Source of the DNA: Canna indica
Lineage: Eukaryota > Streptophyta > Magnoliopsida > Zingiberales > Cannaceae
DNA: 64,000 bases
Direction of reading: 5' to 3'
Assembly: GCA_034359265.1 (NCBI GenBank)
Contig: CP136890.1
Coordinates: forward strand, 29,368,501 to 29,432,500
The position numbers and the translations under genes are program-made. The notes beneath the pieces were generated by a model. The model was not told where the DNA came from, made no database searches, and saw only the letters and a list, made by a program, of their open reading frames with translations. Shown in pieces: positions 12,679 through 22,558 of the stretch. Every line of letters starts with the position of its first letter. The stretch's first letter is position 1.

Positions 12679-13014
12679 CTACAGAGGAGGCCTTCCCCTC
12701 TTAAGGCCGGACCTGCCTCCGGAGGACGAGTCCCCCTCCGACGAGGCCTCCGCCGACTTTGCGAAGGCCGTCGAGAGGTCGGCGTACAGATCGACGACTC
12801 GCCGGATGTTGTTGTTCAGCTCCCTGATGAGGCCGACGTTGCGGCCGAGGTTGCCGGGGATCTTCGACTCGTGGTTCTGGTTGATCTCGTTGATCAAGAG
12901 CCTGTTCTGGTCCAGTATGCTCTGCACCTGCACGAAGCTCTTCTGGAATGTTTGCATGACTTTGCCGTCCAATTGGCCGCCATTGCCGAGCCCTGAGAAG
13001 CTGTGTCCTTCCAT
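12679..13014 (-). CDS. ELF4-like protein (DUF1313 family)
   Basis: Complete 111-codon single-exon coding region. The product has the family signatures in order: an N-terminal MEG..FSGLGNG, then the conserved DGKVMQTFQKSFVQVQ helix, the block around LDQNRLLINEINQNHESK, then LGRNVGLIRELNNNIRRVV and LYADLS. It ends with a serine/glycine-rich tail. This covers the whole ELF4 (DUF1313) domain at about residues 10-90, and the length is normal for ELF4-like 3/4 proteins. ELF4 itself works in the nuclear evening complex with ELF3 and LUX in circadian and flowering control; the function of the ELF4-like paralogues is less settled. It is the only intact host gene in the window and lies about 1.7 kb from the edge of a large retrotransposon nest. 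Overlapping plus-strand ORFs of 171 and 175 codons are antisense shadows. Confidence 0.93.
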   Translation of the reverse strand: MEGHSFSGLGNGGQLDGKVMQTFQKSFVQVQSILDQNRLLINEINQNHESKIPGNLGRNVGLIRELNNNIRRVVDLYADLSTAFAKSAEASSEGDSSSGGRSGLKRGRPPL

Positions 13015-13028
13015 TGATAGTTCGAGCC

Positions 13029-13716
13029 CTGCAGTCGAATCAAATCGTCACCAGATGTATAATGAAATGCCGGAAGAAGAATTTTTGTCAAAGGGGGGAT
13101 GTAAAGCTTTAGGAAGGAGTCGGGAATTCGATAATTAAATCAAATGAATAGCAAATGGATGATGAAATGCTGCAGTGACTGATGAGTCAAAGCAGAGTAA
13201 ATGAAGAATTCAAAGAGGGAATGATGAGTCAAAGCATAGCAAATAAACAAGACTAAGGGTAATAAAAAATTCTGAGAGAAGGATATGAAGAGGGCAATTG
13301 TGAATGATGAGTCAAAGCATAGCAAATGATCCAGAGCAGGATGGCAAAGTAAGAAGTGATTCATTTTCCTAGAAAACAGTGCTTCTTTACTTGAAATCTC
13401 TTTAGAAAACCACAACAAAAATTCCTCTGTCATATCAGTGGAGAAGAATCATAAAAACAAAGCATGGAGTAGAAAAGTAAGACTAATTAGGCAAAAGAAT
13501 AGCAGGAAGCAGAGGCTAAGAAAGCGAAGAACAAATCTGAACCCCTGAAAGCCAGAGGAAAAGGGAAACAAAGATATAATTTTGATGACAAATTCTTCAG
13601 GGTCATCAGAAACTACAAGAACTCAAACATTCCAACATCCATCTTCAACAAAGCTAAGCAGAAAAAATACACCCATGAAAGAGGAGAAAAAGATACTCTT
13701 TTACTGAAGCACTTAC
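13029..13716 (-). other. Inferred 5'UTR intron of the ELF4-like gene
   Basis: On the minus strand a strong donor CTAAG|GTAAGTGC lies at 13716 and an acceptor TTCGACTGCAG at 13029, 14 bases upstream of the ATG at 13014. The 688 bases between have no coding potential. This would place the start codon near the beginning of exon 2. The call comes from splice motifs only. RNA evidence would decide it. Confidence 0.55.
13170..13335. repeat. Three copies of a TGATGAGTCAAAGCA motif in the intron
   Basis: Copies lie near 13180, 13223 and 13308. Each contains TGAGTCA, the core bound by GCN4/AP-1-type bZIP factors, and is followed by a G/T AGCAAAT or AGTAAAT stretch. They may be a regulatory cluster or a small decayed tandem repeat. 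Confidence 0.6.
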
Positions 13717-13755
13717 CTTAGAGATCTAATAAATTGATGATGAACAAGAAGAACA

Positions 13756-13793
<38 letters not shown>

Positions 13794-13800
13794 TGGGAGA
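13717..13800 (-). promoter_or_regulatory. Likely first exon / 5'UTR start of the ELF4-like gene with a (GA)n tract
   Basis: The segment upstream of the donor contains an AG microsatellite (13758-13790; CT on the transcript strand). Such tracts are common in plant 5'UTRs and core promoters. The transcription start is not identified. Confidence 0.4.
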
Positions 13801-14747
13801 TTTGGGTTATTTGATGTGTAAGTATCTTGTGGGTCTTTTTTCTTCTTCTTCTTCTTCTCAGTCTGATGTGGTTAAGATATCTGACAATCTTTGTTATACT
13901 AATAGAGTTGTTCAATTAATACAAACTCTTCTTTAATTGGAACATCCAGATGTGACATAGTTTGGCCTGTCTTGGATTACAACTATAGAATCACATGGAA
14001 AATGCCTTGATATTATTGACATGTGTCAAGACCTCAACCATGAGATTTGATATCTTGATATCTGATATTTGACGATTGTAATTCATGCAGGATTATTTAG
14101 TGATGTAAAATTTAGGTAAAGAACTATTTGCGGGATTTGGACTAGCAAAACTTTAGCCATAATCAGTGTGAAGTATCAATTTTGGGTGGGTAAGGAACGG
14201 GTTAGTTATATTAATATATTTTGGTTACTTTGAACCATAATAATATAAAATAGATCCTATATTTTCTACTGACTTGGATTAAACATAGTAGCCTATTAGT
14301 AGTTGTACTCCAATTCGATCAATTCTTTATCACATAGGCTACATTATCATGTTTTGTTCTAGTACTAATTGTTATGATTGGTCAAATGAGATAATTTATT
14401 TATCAACTTTATAGTCTTAAACACTGACTTAATTAAAATACTTAATTTGAAATTGATAATAATATACTCATTAAGTTTTATTTATCAACACAATTTTTCA
14501 TAAACTACTGCATGTTCAACTAAATCATGATAACTTGATTAAATGGTTATATAATATAGTAGCAAAGGAACTTATGAGTTCGAATTTCAACTTAATTACT
14601 GTCATTTATTTTCACCTATACAATTATTGTTTTATTAGTGTAATTGTGTATAATATTTTAATCTTCCATTTGCACATTTTTGAATTGATTTTACTTGTAA
14701 GCTCAATTCTATTAAATTTACTTAAAGATTAATTAAGGAGGATTTTA
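13801..14747. other. Intergenic DNA, upstream region of the ELF4-like gene
   Basis: AT-rich with no supported ORF or repeat. It should include the proximal promoter of the ELF4-like gene. It ends where sequence of element B begins abruptly. Confidence 0.5.
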
Positions 14748-16425
14748 TGTTTATCAAGTTTGAGATGAAAATAATGTCATGTGGTCAAAATTTCACCTTA
14801 GCATGATTTCATTCAAAAATAAGCATGGTATCATGAAATTGCTAAGTATCAATTTTTAACGTTTACTCATGATTTTTCAAACTTAGACACATAGACACCT
14901 TACATGAGTAAATCTAAACATGTTTGTGAAGATTGGACCTAAAATGAAGTCTGTAAGTCAATTTGTTGACTTAGGTCAACTCTATTCAACTTTAGGTCTT
15001 CTAAAGTGAACTTGTTATCAATTTATCTATTTTCACATGATTTTTCAATTTTAACCATATGGAAGCAAATCATGAGTGAACTTAAACATGTTTATTAAGT
15101 TTCAACTTAAAATAAAGTCTCTAAGATGAAATTCTACCTAGGGCACATTTTATTCAAACTAGATGACATGAAATAGCCTAAGTATCAGAATTTTATCTAC
15201 TCTTGAGATTTCAATCAATTATCATGCAAAGTCATTCATGAGCATAAAGAAATCATTTTATCAAGAAAATAGAGGTGTTATGCAAAAAATTTACCAAAAT
15301 GAAACTCATACCTCATTTCTTGAAAAATTGCACAATTTTTATTTTCTTTTCCAATTTTCTTTAGCCTTCCAAATTTACCACTTTCTCAACTTGAAAGTAG
15401 GCTTCATTAGTATCATTATGAAATCATATACCAACTAGCAAGCTAACTTACTAAATAGTAAATGTTCAATGCAAAGTTTCATTTAAAAGTCTTAACCTAT
15501 GCTAGATAGTAGAGATTCATTTTAAAAAAGTTATCATGATATCAAAATAAATCAAAGAGATCTTAAGATATGAAATATTTGAGGAATATGATCTCTAAAT
15601 AAGTTTAACTAGTTTGTACTTAAAAGAATGTCTCTAATAATAAGTATCAACCTAGAGCAAGTTTTATTCAGTAAAATTTGCTTAAGTACTAAAATTCTAC
15701 CTACTCATGAGAATTCAAAGATTTATCATGCAATTCTAATCATGAGTATAGAGACACCAATAAAGCGTGAATATTGAGGTATTATGCTAAGATTTTTACG
15801 AAATTCAAAGATATACCTCTTCCATGAGAATTTTGCCAAACTTATCCTTTTTCTCCTAATTATTAGCCTTTCATTTTCATAAATGTTAACTTGCAAGATA
15901 AAAATCATTAGTAGCACAATGATATAACAACTAGCAAGTTAGCATACTAAACAGCAAAGGTGAAATAGAAATCTTCATTTGAGAATTTTAACCTAAGCTA
16001 AATAGTGATAAATTCGTTTCAAGTAGAATTGTCATGAAACCAAAACGACCCGAGAGATCTCAAAATATGAAATTATGAAAAGTAAGATCTCCAACCCTTC
16101 CTATTGGTTGAAAACCGAAAGGCCACAATGAGCCTACGATTTAGAACCGCAAGGTCGCATGAGCTCGTTATAGGCTACATAGGTCTCCGAAGAGACCGGA
16201 AATCAAAAATCAAAAATATTTTTGAAACTTAAGACGAGCGGAAAATATACTAATATTAAGCATATATCAAAACTCCAACTATAATTTAATCAAGAGGTAA
16301 TAGGAGATGATACCAAAGTCTTTGATGTCAATTTCCATACCCATGACATCATGATAGCTTGAAGTTGCAACCTCTTGAAGATTTTTTGTTTGGATCCAAG
16401 GTCAATTTTAATATTTTATTTCTCT
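14748..16425 (-). other. Non-coding internal region of B
   Basis: AT-rich, no ORF. It aligns by eye to E2 20300-21483 and to E5 41020-41990. It contains the conserved UUCG-hairpin block at 16095-16200. The truncation point lies where E2 would continue toward the ORF2 cassette, so it is unknown whether B carried ORF2. Confidence 0.65.
16095..16200 (-). other. Conserved UUCG-hairpin block (B copy)
   Basis: On the minus strand it has the perfect hairpin GGTCTC-TTCG-GAGACC (16182-16197) followed by the two-unit GGCTCA...GGTTTT repeat. It is the same as in E2 20531-20645, again a short distance after the gag stop. Confidence 0.75.
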
Positions 16426-17355
16426 TTACCCTTGTGTGGTAGCTCCCCCTTGAAGAGAACATGACACTTTTAGTACCCAAATCCCTTTGGGTCCTAGGGG
16501 GTTAGTGGGCTTAGATACCCAAACTGTATTAACAACACTAGGGTTCACTTTAAAAGCACAATCATAAATTGCATCCCTATATATGCTACAACAAAAGCAA
16601 TGATCATGGAATTCTTCTTTTTTACCATTCTTATGAACATGAGGTCTAAAGTTAGAATGCTTGACATGAGAAAGATGATGAGCATGAGCATTCTTTGATG
16701 AAATATTTTTCTTTCTAGGATTTCTCAAAGATGAAGCATGTGATAAATTACTGGTTATCCTACTCAAGAAAATAACCTCATTTTTTAAGTCATTAATGGA
16801 TTTGTGTAAAGCTTGTATTTAAGATTTCAACAAGCAATTTTCAATTTTTCAAAATATCATGCTCAAATTTGAAATCATTTGTACAATCCTTACCATTGAG
16901 ATTCACATTATTTTTCGTGTTCTCATTTTCATTTCTAATTTTTGAAATCTTAATTAACAACTCATCATTTTCAATTTCTAATTCTTCATTTTTATGTTTC
17001 AAGTCCTTAATTTCAAGTATTAAAACATCATGGCAAGAATCAAAAGAGCTAGTATTCAATTTTTATTTTCTAATTCATGCACATGAGAACTAAGCCTTAA
17101 ATTTTACTTCTTTAATTTTCTATTTTCCTTATTATTTTTCATGAGCAAGTCATACATCTTTTTACATTCTTCTATTAGTTCTTCATACGACATATCAAGG
17201 GATTTTGAGCTACTAGAATCACTATCATTAATATTTTGAACATGACTAGAAGATGGAGAATATACCTCATCTCGAAGACCCATGAGGCAAAAATTTGATG
17301 TAGCTTCATCGTCATGTCTAGAAGTGGCTTCAATTAATTTGAATGTGGATGAGGA
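16426..17355 (-). pseudogene. gag of B, 3' part, broken
   Basis: This continues the B gag after the E2 insertion. It shows a serine-rich segment with FCLMGLRDEVYSPSSS, a coiled-coil-like charged region in a shifted frame, and a histidine-rich stretch. A CCHC knuckle follows (CFCC....D....DC; the histidine position is altered to Asp), then the terminal GPKGIWVLKVSCS motif and stop at 16426. It is broken by frameshifts and stops between 16767 and 17104. In a live element Gag forms the particle and binds RNA. Confidence 0.75.
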
Positions 17356-17689
17356 TGTTGGATTTAGCTTTTCAACCTTAGCCTTAATCTCAGTTTTGAT
17401 GGTAACAAATATGAGACTAATGATTTCATTGAGAACATCCTTCATGTTCCATATCAATTAGCGTTCGATGTCCTCGATCAAAAAAGTCGGAGAAATCAGA
17501 AATCGGAAGGACATTGATCGTAGCGCTCGGGTTCGTCATGGAAGTTTCTCGAAGATTGACAAGTGCACCAAAGTCGCTTGGACGAGTCCAAAGATCACGT
17601 CAAAAGCTCTCCAAGATGATGCTCGTTGAAAGCCGAAACCCGAAAACCAAGTGCGGAAGAAATCGGCAAAAAAAACAATTTTAGCCTAA

Positions 17690-18030
17690 ATTCGGTTGAC
17701 GGGCGATCGATCAAATGTAGGTAAAAAGGGGTAGTAGCCATTTAGTCGACCCGTCGGTCGACCGAACAAAGGAAGAAAAATCACAGAGCTACTTCGATCG
17801 ACCGATCGAAGCCCAAATTGGGCAGTAGCTCGGGCGGTCGACCAGTCGGTCGACCGACCTGTATTTGCTGAAGACACAAGATCGCATCGGTCGACCGATG
17901 GGTTGACCGGAAGTCGCGGATCGAAGAATTTGCGTCAAGCGGTCGACTTGTCAGTCGACCGCCCACAGAGTAAAGAAAAACGGTCGAAGGATCGGTCGAC
18001 CAGTCGGTCGACCGACCATTCGACCGGTGG
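17690..18030 (+). repeat. GTCGACC/GATCGACC-rich array in the E2 5' LTR
   Basis: Many copies of the self-complementary core GGTCGACC or CGATCGACC occur at irregular 10-40 base spacing, ending about 50 bases upstream of the TATA box. The same kind of cluster lies at the equivalent place in every LTR of the family: 3449-3690, 24560-24895, 27140-27220, 31085-31210, 35755-35860, 39745-39905, 50420-50545, 53950-54290, and weaker at 63105-63200. Confidence 0.8.
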
Positions 18031-18035
18031 CCTAT

Positions 18036-18090
18036 AACAGATAGTTTTCTATCTGTTGAACATTCGTTTCTTTAGCATGGTATAAATATA
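18036..18090 (+). promoter_or_regulatory. Hairpin and TATA box of the E2 5' LTR promoter
   Basis: A perfect inverted repeat AACAGATAG-TTTT-CTATCTGTT (18036-18057) is followed 23 bases later by a TATA box, TATAAATATA (18081-18090). Both are at the U3/R boundary position. The hairpin arms differ between copies but remain paired; see the findings. Confidence 0.75.
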
Positions 18091-18840
18091 CCCTCATATG
18101 ATTCTTTTCATGTTCTTCCTTACTCCTACAGATTTTTGAGCACTTTAAAAGGATATTAAAAGTCTTCCAACGATTGATTGAAGTGCGCTATGTTTCCTTC
18201 CGCGGACATCTTCTTCAAGCGCACAAGTTGGGGTCAACTCGGGTTTTGATCAAGCTCTACATCTTGACGAGTTGAAGGCTACAAGGATTGAAAAGAGTAG
18301 TTATTCTTGTTCTATTATTAGCTCTTTTTATTGTAATCTTCATTGTTATTTGAACGCGTTTTAATTGAATTTGCGAGTGAAAGACCTAGGATTGTTAGGT
18401 CTGATTTTGGAAGTGGTTACCTGGTATTAGGTGTAAAACCACTTGTGTAAATTTAGTGTTTACTATGATTAGTTTAGTTGTCCCTTAGGATTGAGGTGGA
18501 AGAGGACTCTCGATAAGAAGGTGGTGACTTCTTGGTGTGGAAGTGCCTTAGGTCGAGAGCGCGTCTCTTCGGTGAAAAATTCTCGTGTGTAAGGGAAACA
18601 TAAATTAATTTAGTAAAACTAGTTTGGAAATCCTAAGTGGGGTGCTTAGGTAGTGGAGTAGGCATTGTTTGCATTGTTTTAAATTGTGTGTGCTTAATTA
18701 TTTGTATCGCTTCCGCATTTAAATCGCATAATTGCATCTTGCCTAAACCAATCTAAGCAATCGATTAAAAGTAAATTTAAGCTAATTGTTATAGTAAACA
18801 CACTATTCACCCCCTCTCTAATGTCGCCATTTCTCCTACA

Positions 18841-18856
18841 ATTGGTATTAGTGCAA
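18841..18856 (+). other. Primer binding site of E2
   Basis: Directly after the LTR end, TTGGTATTAGTGCAAGG resembles the standard TTGGTATCAGAGC site for initiator tRNA-Met with a few changes. Confidence 0.75.
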
Positions 18857-18910
18857 GGTTCGTAGATTGAGATTTCACTATCTCCTCTACAAACGTCTCT
18901 CGATCGTAAA

Positions 18911-20299
18911 ATGGCTCTAGAGTGTGTAGCGTCTATACCCCCTAGGTTCGATGAATCTAACTTTGATCTTTGGAAGAGTAGAATGTACATCTTCCTAAAG
19001 ACTCAAGGTTTAGTTGTTTTTAATATGGTTAAGATAAAATACGTTGAACCTAAGAAAAATATGAATGCATGGACCCAAGAACAAATTAGCATGTTTGAGT
19101 TGAATGCTAAAACAACAAATTGCATATATTGTTCTTTGGGAAATAATGTACTTGAAAAAATCATGTATTGTACTTCTGCATATGATATCTGGAATACTTT
19201 GAACATGCTATATGACTATGCTAAAACTGAAAAACTTGTTACTTTAAATGAAGGAGACGATGACAATTGCCATGCTCCTATATCTAATGAAGTTCTTGAA
19301 GCTCTTAGTGTTTCTAGCCAAAGAAGTACAAAGAGTCGGAAGAGAAAGGTGATATGTCACCTATGCAATGAGAAAGGGCATATAAAAAAGAATTGCCCTT
19401 CCATGAAGAACAAGGCAAGGAAGAGGTCGAATGCTTCCACATCATCATCCCATGAAACGCCCTTTTGCAATGATTATGAAGTTACCTTGAAAGCTTGTCC
19501 CATGAATGAAAATGATGAGGTACTCTCCTCTCCTTTTAGTCATGAGAATAAAAATGATAGTATCACCTCATCCAGTTCTCATAATTTTGATGATTTAATG
19601 GATGAGTATAAAATTATGTATGCCTTGCTCTTGAAAAGGGATAAAGAGAACAAAAGGATTAGAAATGAGAATTCTAGACTTAGCTCATATGTGCATACTC
19701 TAGAATTAGAGAATGAGAAATTGAAATCTAGCTCACTTGATCCATGTCATGATAATTTAGAATCCGAGCTTAAAGCTTTGAAACATAAAAATGACAATTT
19801 GAAAAATGAAAATAGCATGTTGAAAACTCAATTGCACGCTATTCAAAAATCTATGAATGATTTGAAAAGTGAAGTCATTTCCTTGAGTAGGAAAGTAAAC
19901 GAATTTAAGAATGCCCCATCTCCTAAGAAAAATAGAATAAAAAATGCTTATGTAAAGAATAAAAATGTTCATCATCACTCTCATGTTAGGCATTCTACAC
20001 ATAAACCTCAAGTTAAAAAGAAGAATGCTTCACTTAAGAATGCTCATGTCCATCATTTTTCTCATGTCAAATCTTCCAACATTAAATCTCATGTTCATAA
20101 TGAAAGGAAGAAATTTAATGGACATTGTTTTTGTTGCGGTGTATATGAGCATGCTATATATGATTGTGCATTCAAGATGAACCCAAGTGGAGTTAAAACA
20201 CTTTGGGTAGTTAAATCCTCTAACACTCAAGGACCCAAAGCAATTTGGGTACCAAAGGTTCCATGTTCTTTTGTAGGGGGAGCAAACGCACAAGGGTAA
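18911..20299 (+). CDS. gag: Gag of E2, intact, shortened copia type
   Basis: A 462-codon ORF with no break. The N-terminal part (about 1-110) is recognisable copia Gag: RFDESNFDLWKSRM, then WTQEQ and the helix with IWNTLNMLYDY. Residues 149-162 form a CCHC zinc knuckle (CHLCNEKGHIKKNC). About 225-345 is a long charged coiled coil, and 350-400 is rich in His/Lys/Asn. Residues 406-419 are a second CCHC knuckle (CFCC....H....C), and the end carries GPKAIWVPKVPCS. Compared with SIRE/Tork-type Gag, the middle part of the UBN2-like domain between IWNTL and the first knuckle is missing. The ATG at 18911 lies about 55 bases after the primer binding site. The stop falls where pol would normally continue in frame. 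Confidence 0.88.
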   Translation: MALECVASIPPRFDESNFDLWKSRMYIFLKTQGLVVFNMVKIKYVEPKKNMNAWTQEQISMFELNAKTTNCIYCSLGNNVLEKIMYCTSAYDIWNTLNMLYDYAKTEKLVTLNEGDDDNCHAPISNEVLEALSVSSQRSTKSRKRKVICHLCNEKGHIKKNCPSMKNKARKRSNASTSSSHETPFCNDYEVTLKACPMNENDEVLSSPFSHENKNDSITSSSSHNFDDLMDEYKIMYALLLKRDKENKRIRNENSRLSSYVHTLELENEKLKSSSLDPCHDNLESELKALKHKNDNLKNENSMLKTQLHAIQKSMNDLKSEVISLSRKVNEFKNAPSPKKNRIKNAYVKNKNVHHHSHVRHSTHKPQVKKKNASLKNAHVHHFSHVKSSNIKSHVHNERKKFNGHCFCCGVYEHAIYDCAFKMNPSGVKTLWVVKSSNTQGPKAIWVPKVPCSFVGGANAQG

Positions 20300-21486
20300 A
20301 GGAAGATAAAGAATTGAAGTTGACCATGGACATCAATGAAGAATTCATCATTGGTTGCAACTTCAAGTCATGAAGATGCCATAGGTATAAAAATTGGCAT
20401 CTAGGTATCTTTGGTTTCATCTGCTATAATCACTTGCTTAGATCATAGTTGGAGTTTTGATACATGCTTAATGTTAGTAGATGTTTCATTCTTGATAAGT
20501 CTTATTAAAATGATTTTTGATTTTGATTTCCCGGTCTCTTCGGAGACCTATGTAGCCTGTAATGGGCTCATGCGACCTTACGGTTTTAAATCGTAGGCTC
20601 ATTGTGGCCTTTCGGTTTTCAACCAATAGGAAGGGTTGGAGATCATGTTTTCATCGATATTATATTTATGATCTCTTGAAAATTCATTTTGGATTCATGA
20701 CAACATATTTGGAAACAGATTTCAAACTATTTAGCAAAGTAAATCTTGAGATCGATACTTGGTTTTTTTCGTTGCTATCTAGTACGATAACTTGTTAGTA
20801 GTTACATTTCCATTATGTTACTAATGAATATTGCTTGCAAGTTATCAAAAATGTGATGGAAAGCTAGTAGAGCCAAATTGAAAAGGAAATGAAAAATTTG
20901 AAAAATTCTCAAGGGTGAGATATGAGTTCAATTTTACAAAAATATTTGTATAATAATTAATTATTCATGATTAATGAAGTCTCTATGCTCATTATTGCTT
21001 TTGCTTGATAAATATATGAAATTTCGTAAGTTAATGTTTGATAACTTAGGCAATTTCATGTGTTGATTGGATGAAATTTGCTCTAAGTTTGAATCTTCAT
21101 TAGAGACCTCATTTTCTATGGTAGGCAAACATGTTTTGAATGCATATATCACATGAGTCTAGATTGTTACACTTGGTATCACATGAAGACTCATAACTAG
21201 ATGAACAATGTGATCGCTAGATTAGTTCATGAGACTCAAATTGGAAATAATTGACCTAAGTCAACAATTTGACTTAGAAATCTTTTTTTGGGTTTAAATT
21301 TTCACAAACATGTTTGAATTCACTCTTGTTAGATGTCCAAGTGTCTAAGTTAGAGAAAACATGAGTAGATAATCAAGTTTGATTCTTAGCACTTTCATTG
21401 TTTCAAGCATATTTTGATTAAAATCGTGCTAAGCTCACAACTTGACTAAATAATATTAATTTCACTCCAAACTTGATAAACAAGTG
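20300..21486 (+). other. Conserved non-coding region of E2 after gag
   Basis: No ORF longer than background. It is similar in order and sequence to the internal regions of B, E3 and E5. Besides the UUCG-hairpin block it holds several conserved AT-rich segments, including two related TTGTTGACTTAGGTCAA-type palindromes seen in the minus copies near 14958, 36900 and 41236. Confidence 0.6.
20531..20645 (+). other. Conserved UUCG-hairpin block (E2 copy)
   Basis: The perfect hairpin GGTCTC-TTCG-GAGACC (20533-20548) has a UUCG tetraloop in RNA. It is followed by two tandem units of about 33 bases, each starting GGCTCAT and containing ACGGTTTT or TCGGTTTT. The same block occurs in B, E3 and E5 at about the same distance after gag. 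It could be an RNA packaging or dimerisation element; that is inference. Confidence 0.75.
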
Positions 21487-21737
21487 TTAAATGATCATAT
21501 CTTGATATCTAGGAAATTTGAGCAACATCTGAAATCGGTGGATAAACAACTCATATTTACAAAAATGCCACTAATCTTGTAGAATTTTTAGTAAATTGTA
21601 GGGATATCCTTTTTGAGTGATTCTTGAATTTTTGGAACCCTCATAGGGTCTAATTTGTGTAAAAAAAAAATTCACAAAATTTGGATGATTACACCCTCTC
21701 AAAAAATATTTTTTTCTTAAGGGGTAAAAACTAGGGC

Positions 21738-21964
21738 AGATCGAGCGGTCGATCGGCATTCGATCGCCCAATCGACCAGCGAGTGAAAAATTGCCCAGAT
21801 GGCCCGATTTCTCACCCAGATTGAATCCTAGCCGTTCAATCCATTTATTTAAGCCAAAAACTAGGGCTTCCTTGCCCATTCGACTGGCTGCCCCATCCTA
21901 AGCCTCTCTTTTCTTCTTCTAGGGTTCTACCTCCTCTCCAAGACTCCCTTTCAAGGTAAAAATC
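21738..21964 (+). promoter_or_regulatory. Promoter-like region and leader upstream of ORF2 (E2 copy)
   Basis: The GATCG/GGTCGATCG cluster at 21738-21782 resembles the LTR arrays. A TATA-like TTTATTTAAG follows at about 21843-21852. Then comes AAACTAGGGCTTCC and a pyrimidine-rich leader with CTAGGGTTC, typical of plant 5'UTRs, ending at the donor-like CAAG|GTAAAAA near 21957. The same layout occurs in E1. Confidence 0.45.
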
Positions 21965-22558
21965 ATTCCTTGTCCATCACTCATGATATTATAGTCAAAA
22001 ATATGATTTTTTTAATCTTTTACTCTCAATGTACCTTATTTCATACACAAAAATATGATTCATGCTTATTTTACATGAATGATAACTTTTGTTTAGCATG
22101 TTTTCTCCAAAAACAAGTCTTCTTCCAACAAAAATCAAATATTTCATATTTTCTTCAAGTGATTCATCATTTGCTCTTTAATAGAATTTTATTTTGATAA
22201 AAAATCATTAGTCAAGAATTTTTTTGTTTGCTTTCATGAGTTTTTCTCACATGTAAACTTATGTCTTCTTAAAAGAATCCTATTTTGGTCAAAAACAACA
22301 ATGCTTTCTATTCTTCTCTAGCCAAAATAATTTTTCTTCTTTTTATTTATGGATCTTCATGATTAATCCTTCCCTTTTATATTAGTTTATTTTATTTTAT
22401 TTTATTTTTTAAAAAAAAACTTAATGAGAAAATCCTTTTGTTTTTGCATGAGACTATGCCGATCCTTAAACTTTTTCGCTCTCATCCTTTTGCGTTAAAA
22501 GCATGTGTTTTTCATTTAAAACTAATCATCTACATCATCCTTAAATTTGTCTTGCAGA
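21958..22558 (+). other. Inferred intron between the leader and ORF2 (E2 copy)
   Basis: The donor is CAAG|GTAAAAATC and the acceptor is TTTGTCTTGCAG immediately before the last base preceding the ORF2 ATG. The span is T-rich and without ORF. In E1 the corresponding pair is TAAG|GTAAAAAC and TTGTCTTGTAG. Conservation of both ends while the middle differs supports splicing. Confidence 0.5.

Larger units (their letters stand above)
17356..18840 (+). repeat. 5' LTR of E2
   Basis: It starts TGTTGG and ends CCTACA, 1485 bp. It is nearly the same as the 3' LTR but lacks about 30 bases present there around 25530-25560 (GGGGCCGAACCACTATAAAT...). It holds the GTCGACC array, hairpin and TATA box listed separately. 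Confidence 0.9.

Noticed and set aside
12481..13138. Plus-strand ORFs of 171 and 175 codons
   Set aside because: They lie antisense to the ELF4-like gene, which has clear family motifs. Their translations show no recognisable domain.
20300..22558. A hidden or frameshifted pol between gag and ORF2 of E2
   Set aside because: I looked for protease, integrase, RT and RNase H signatures in all frames of the listed ORFs and nearby sequence. Only short low-complexity ORFs occur.
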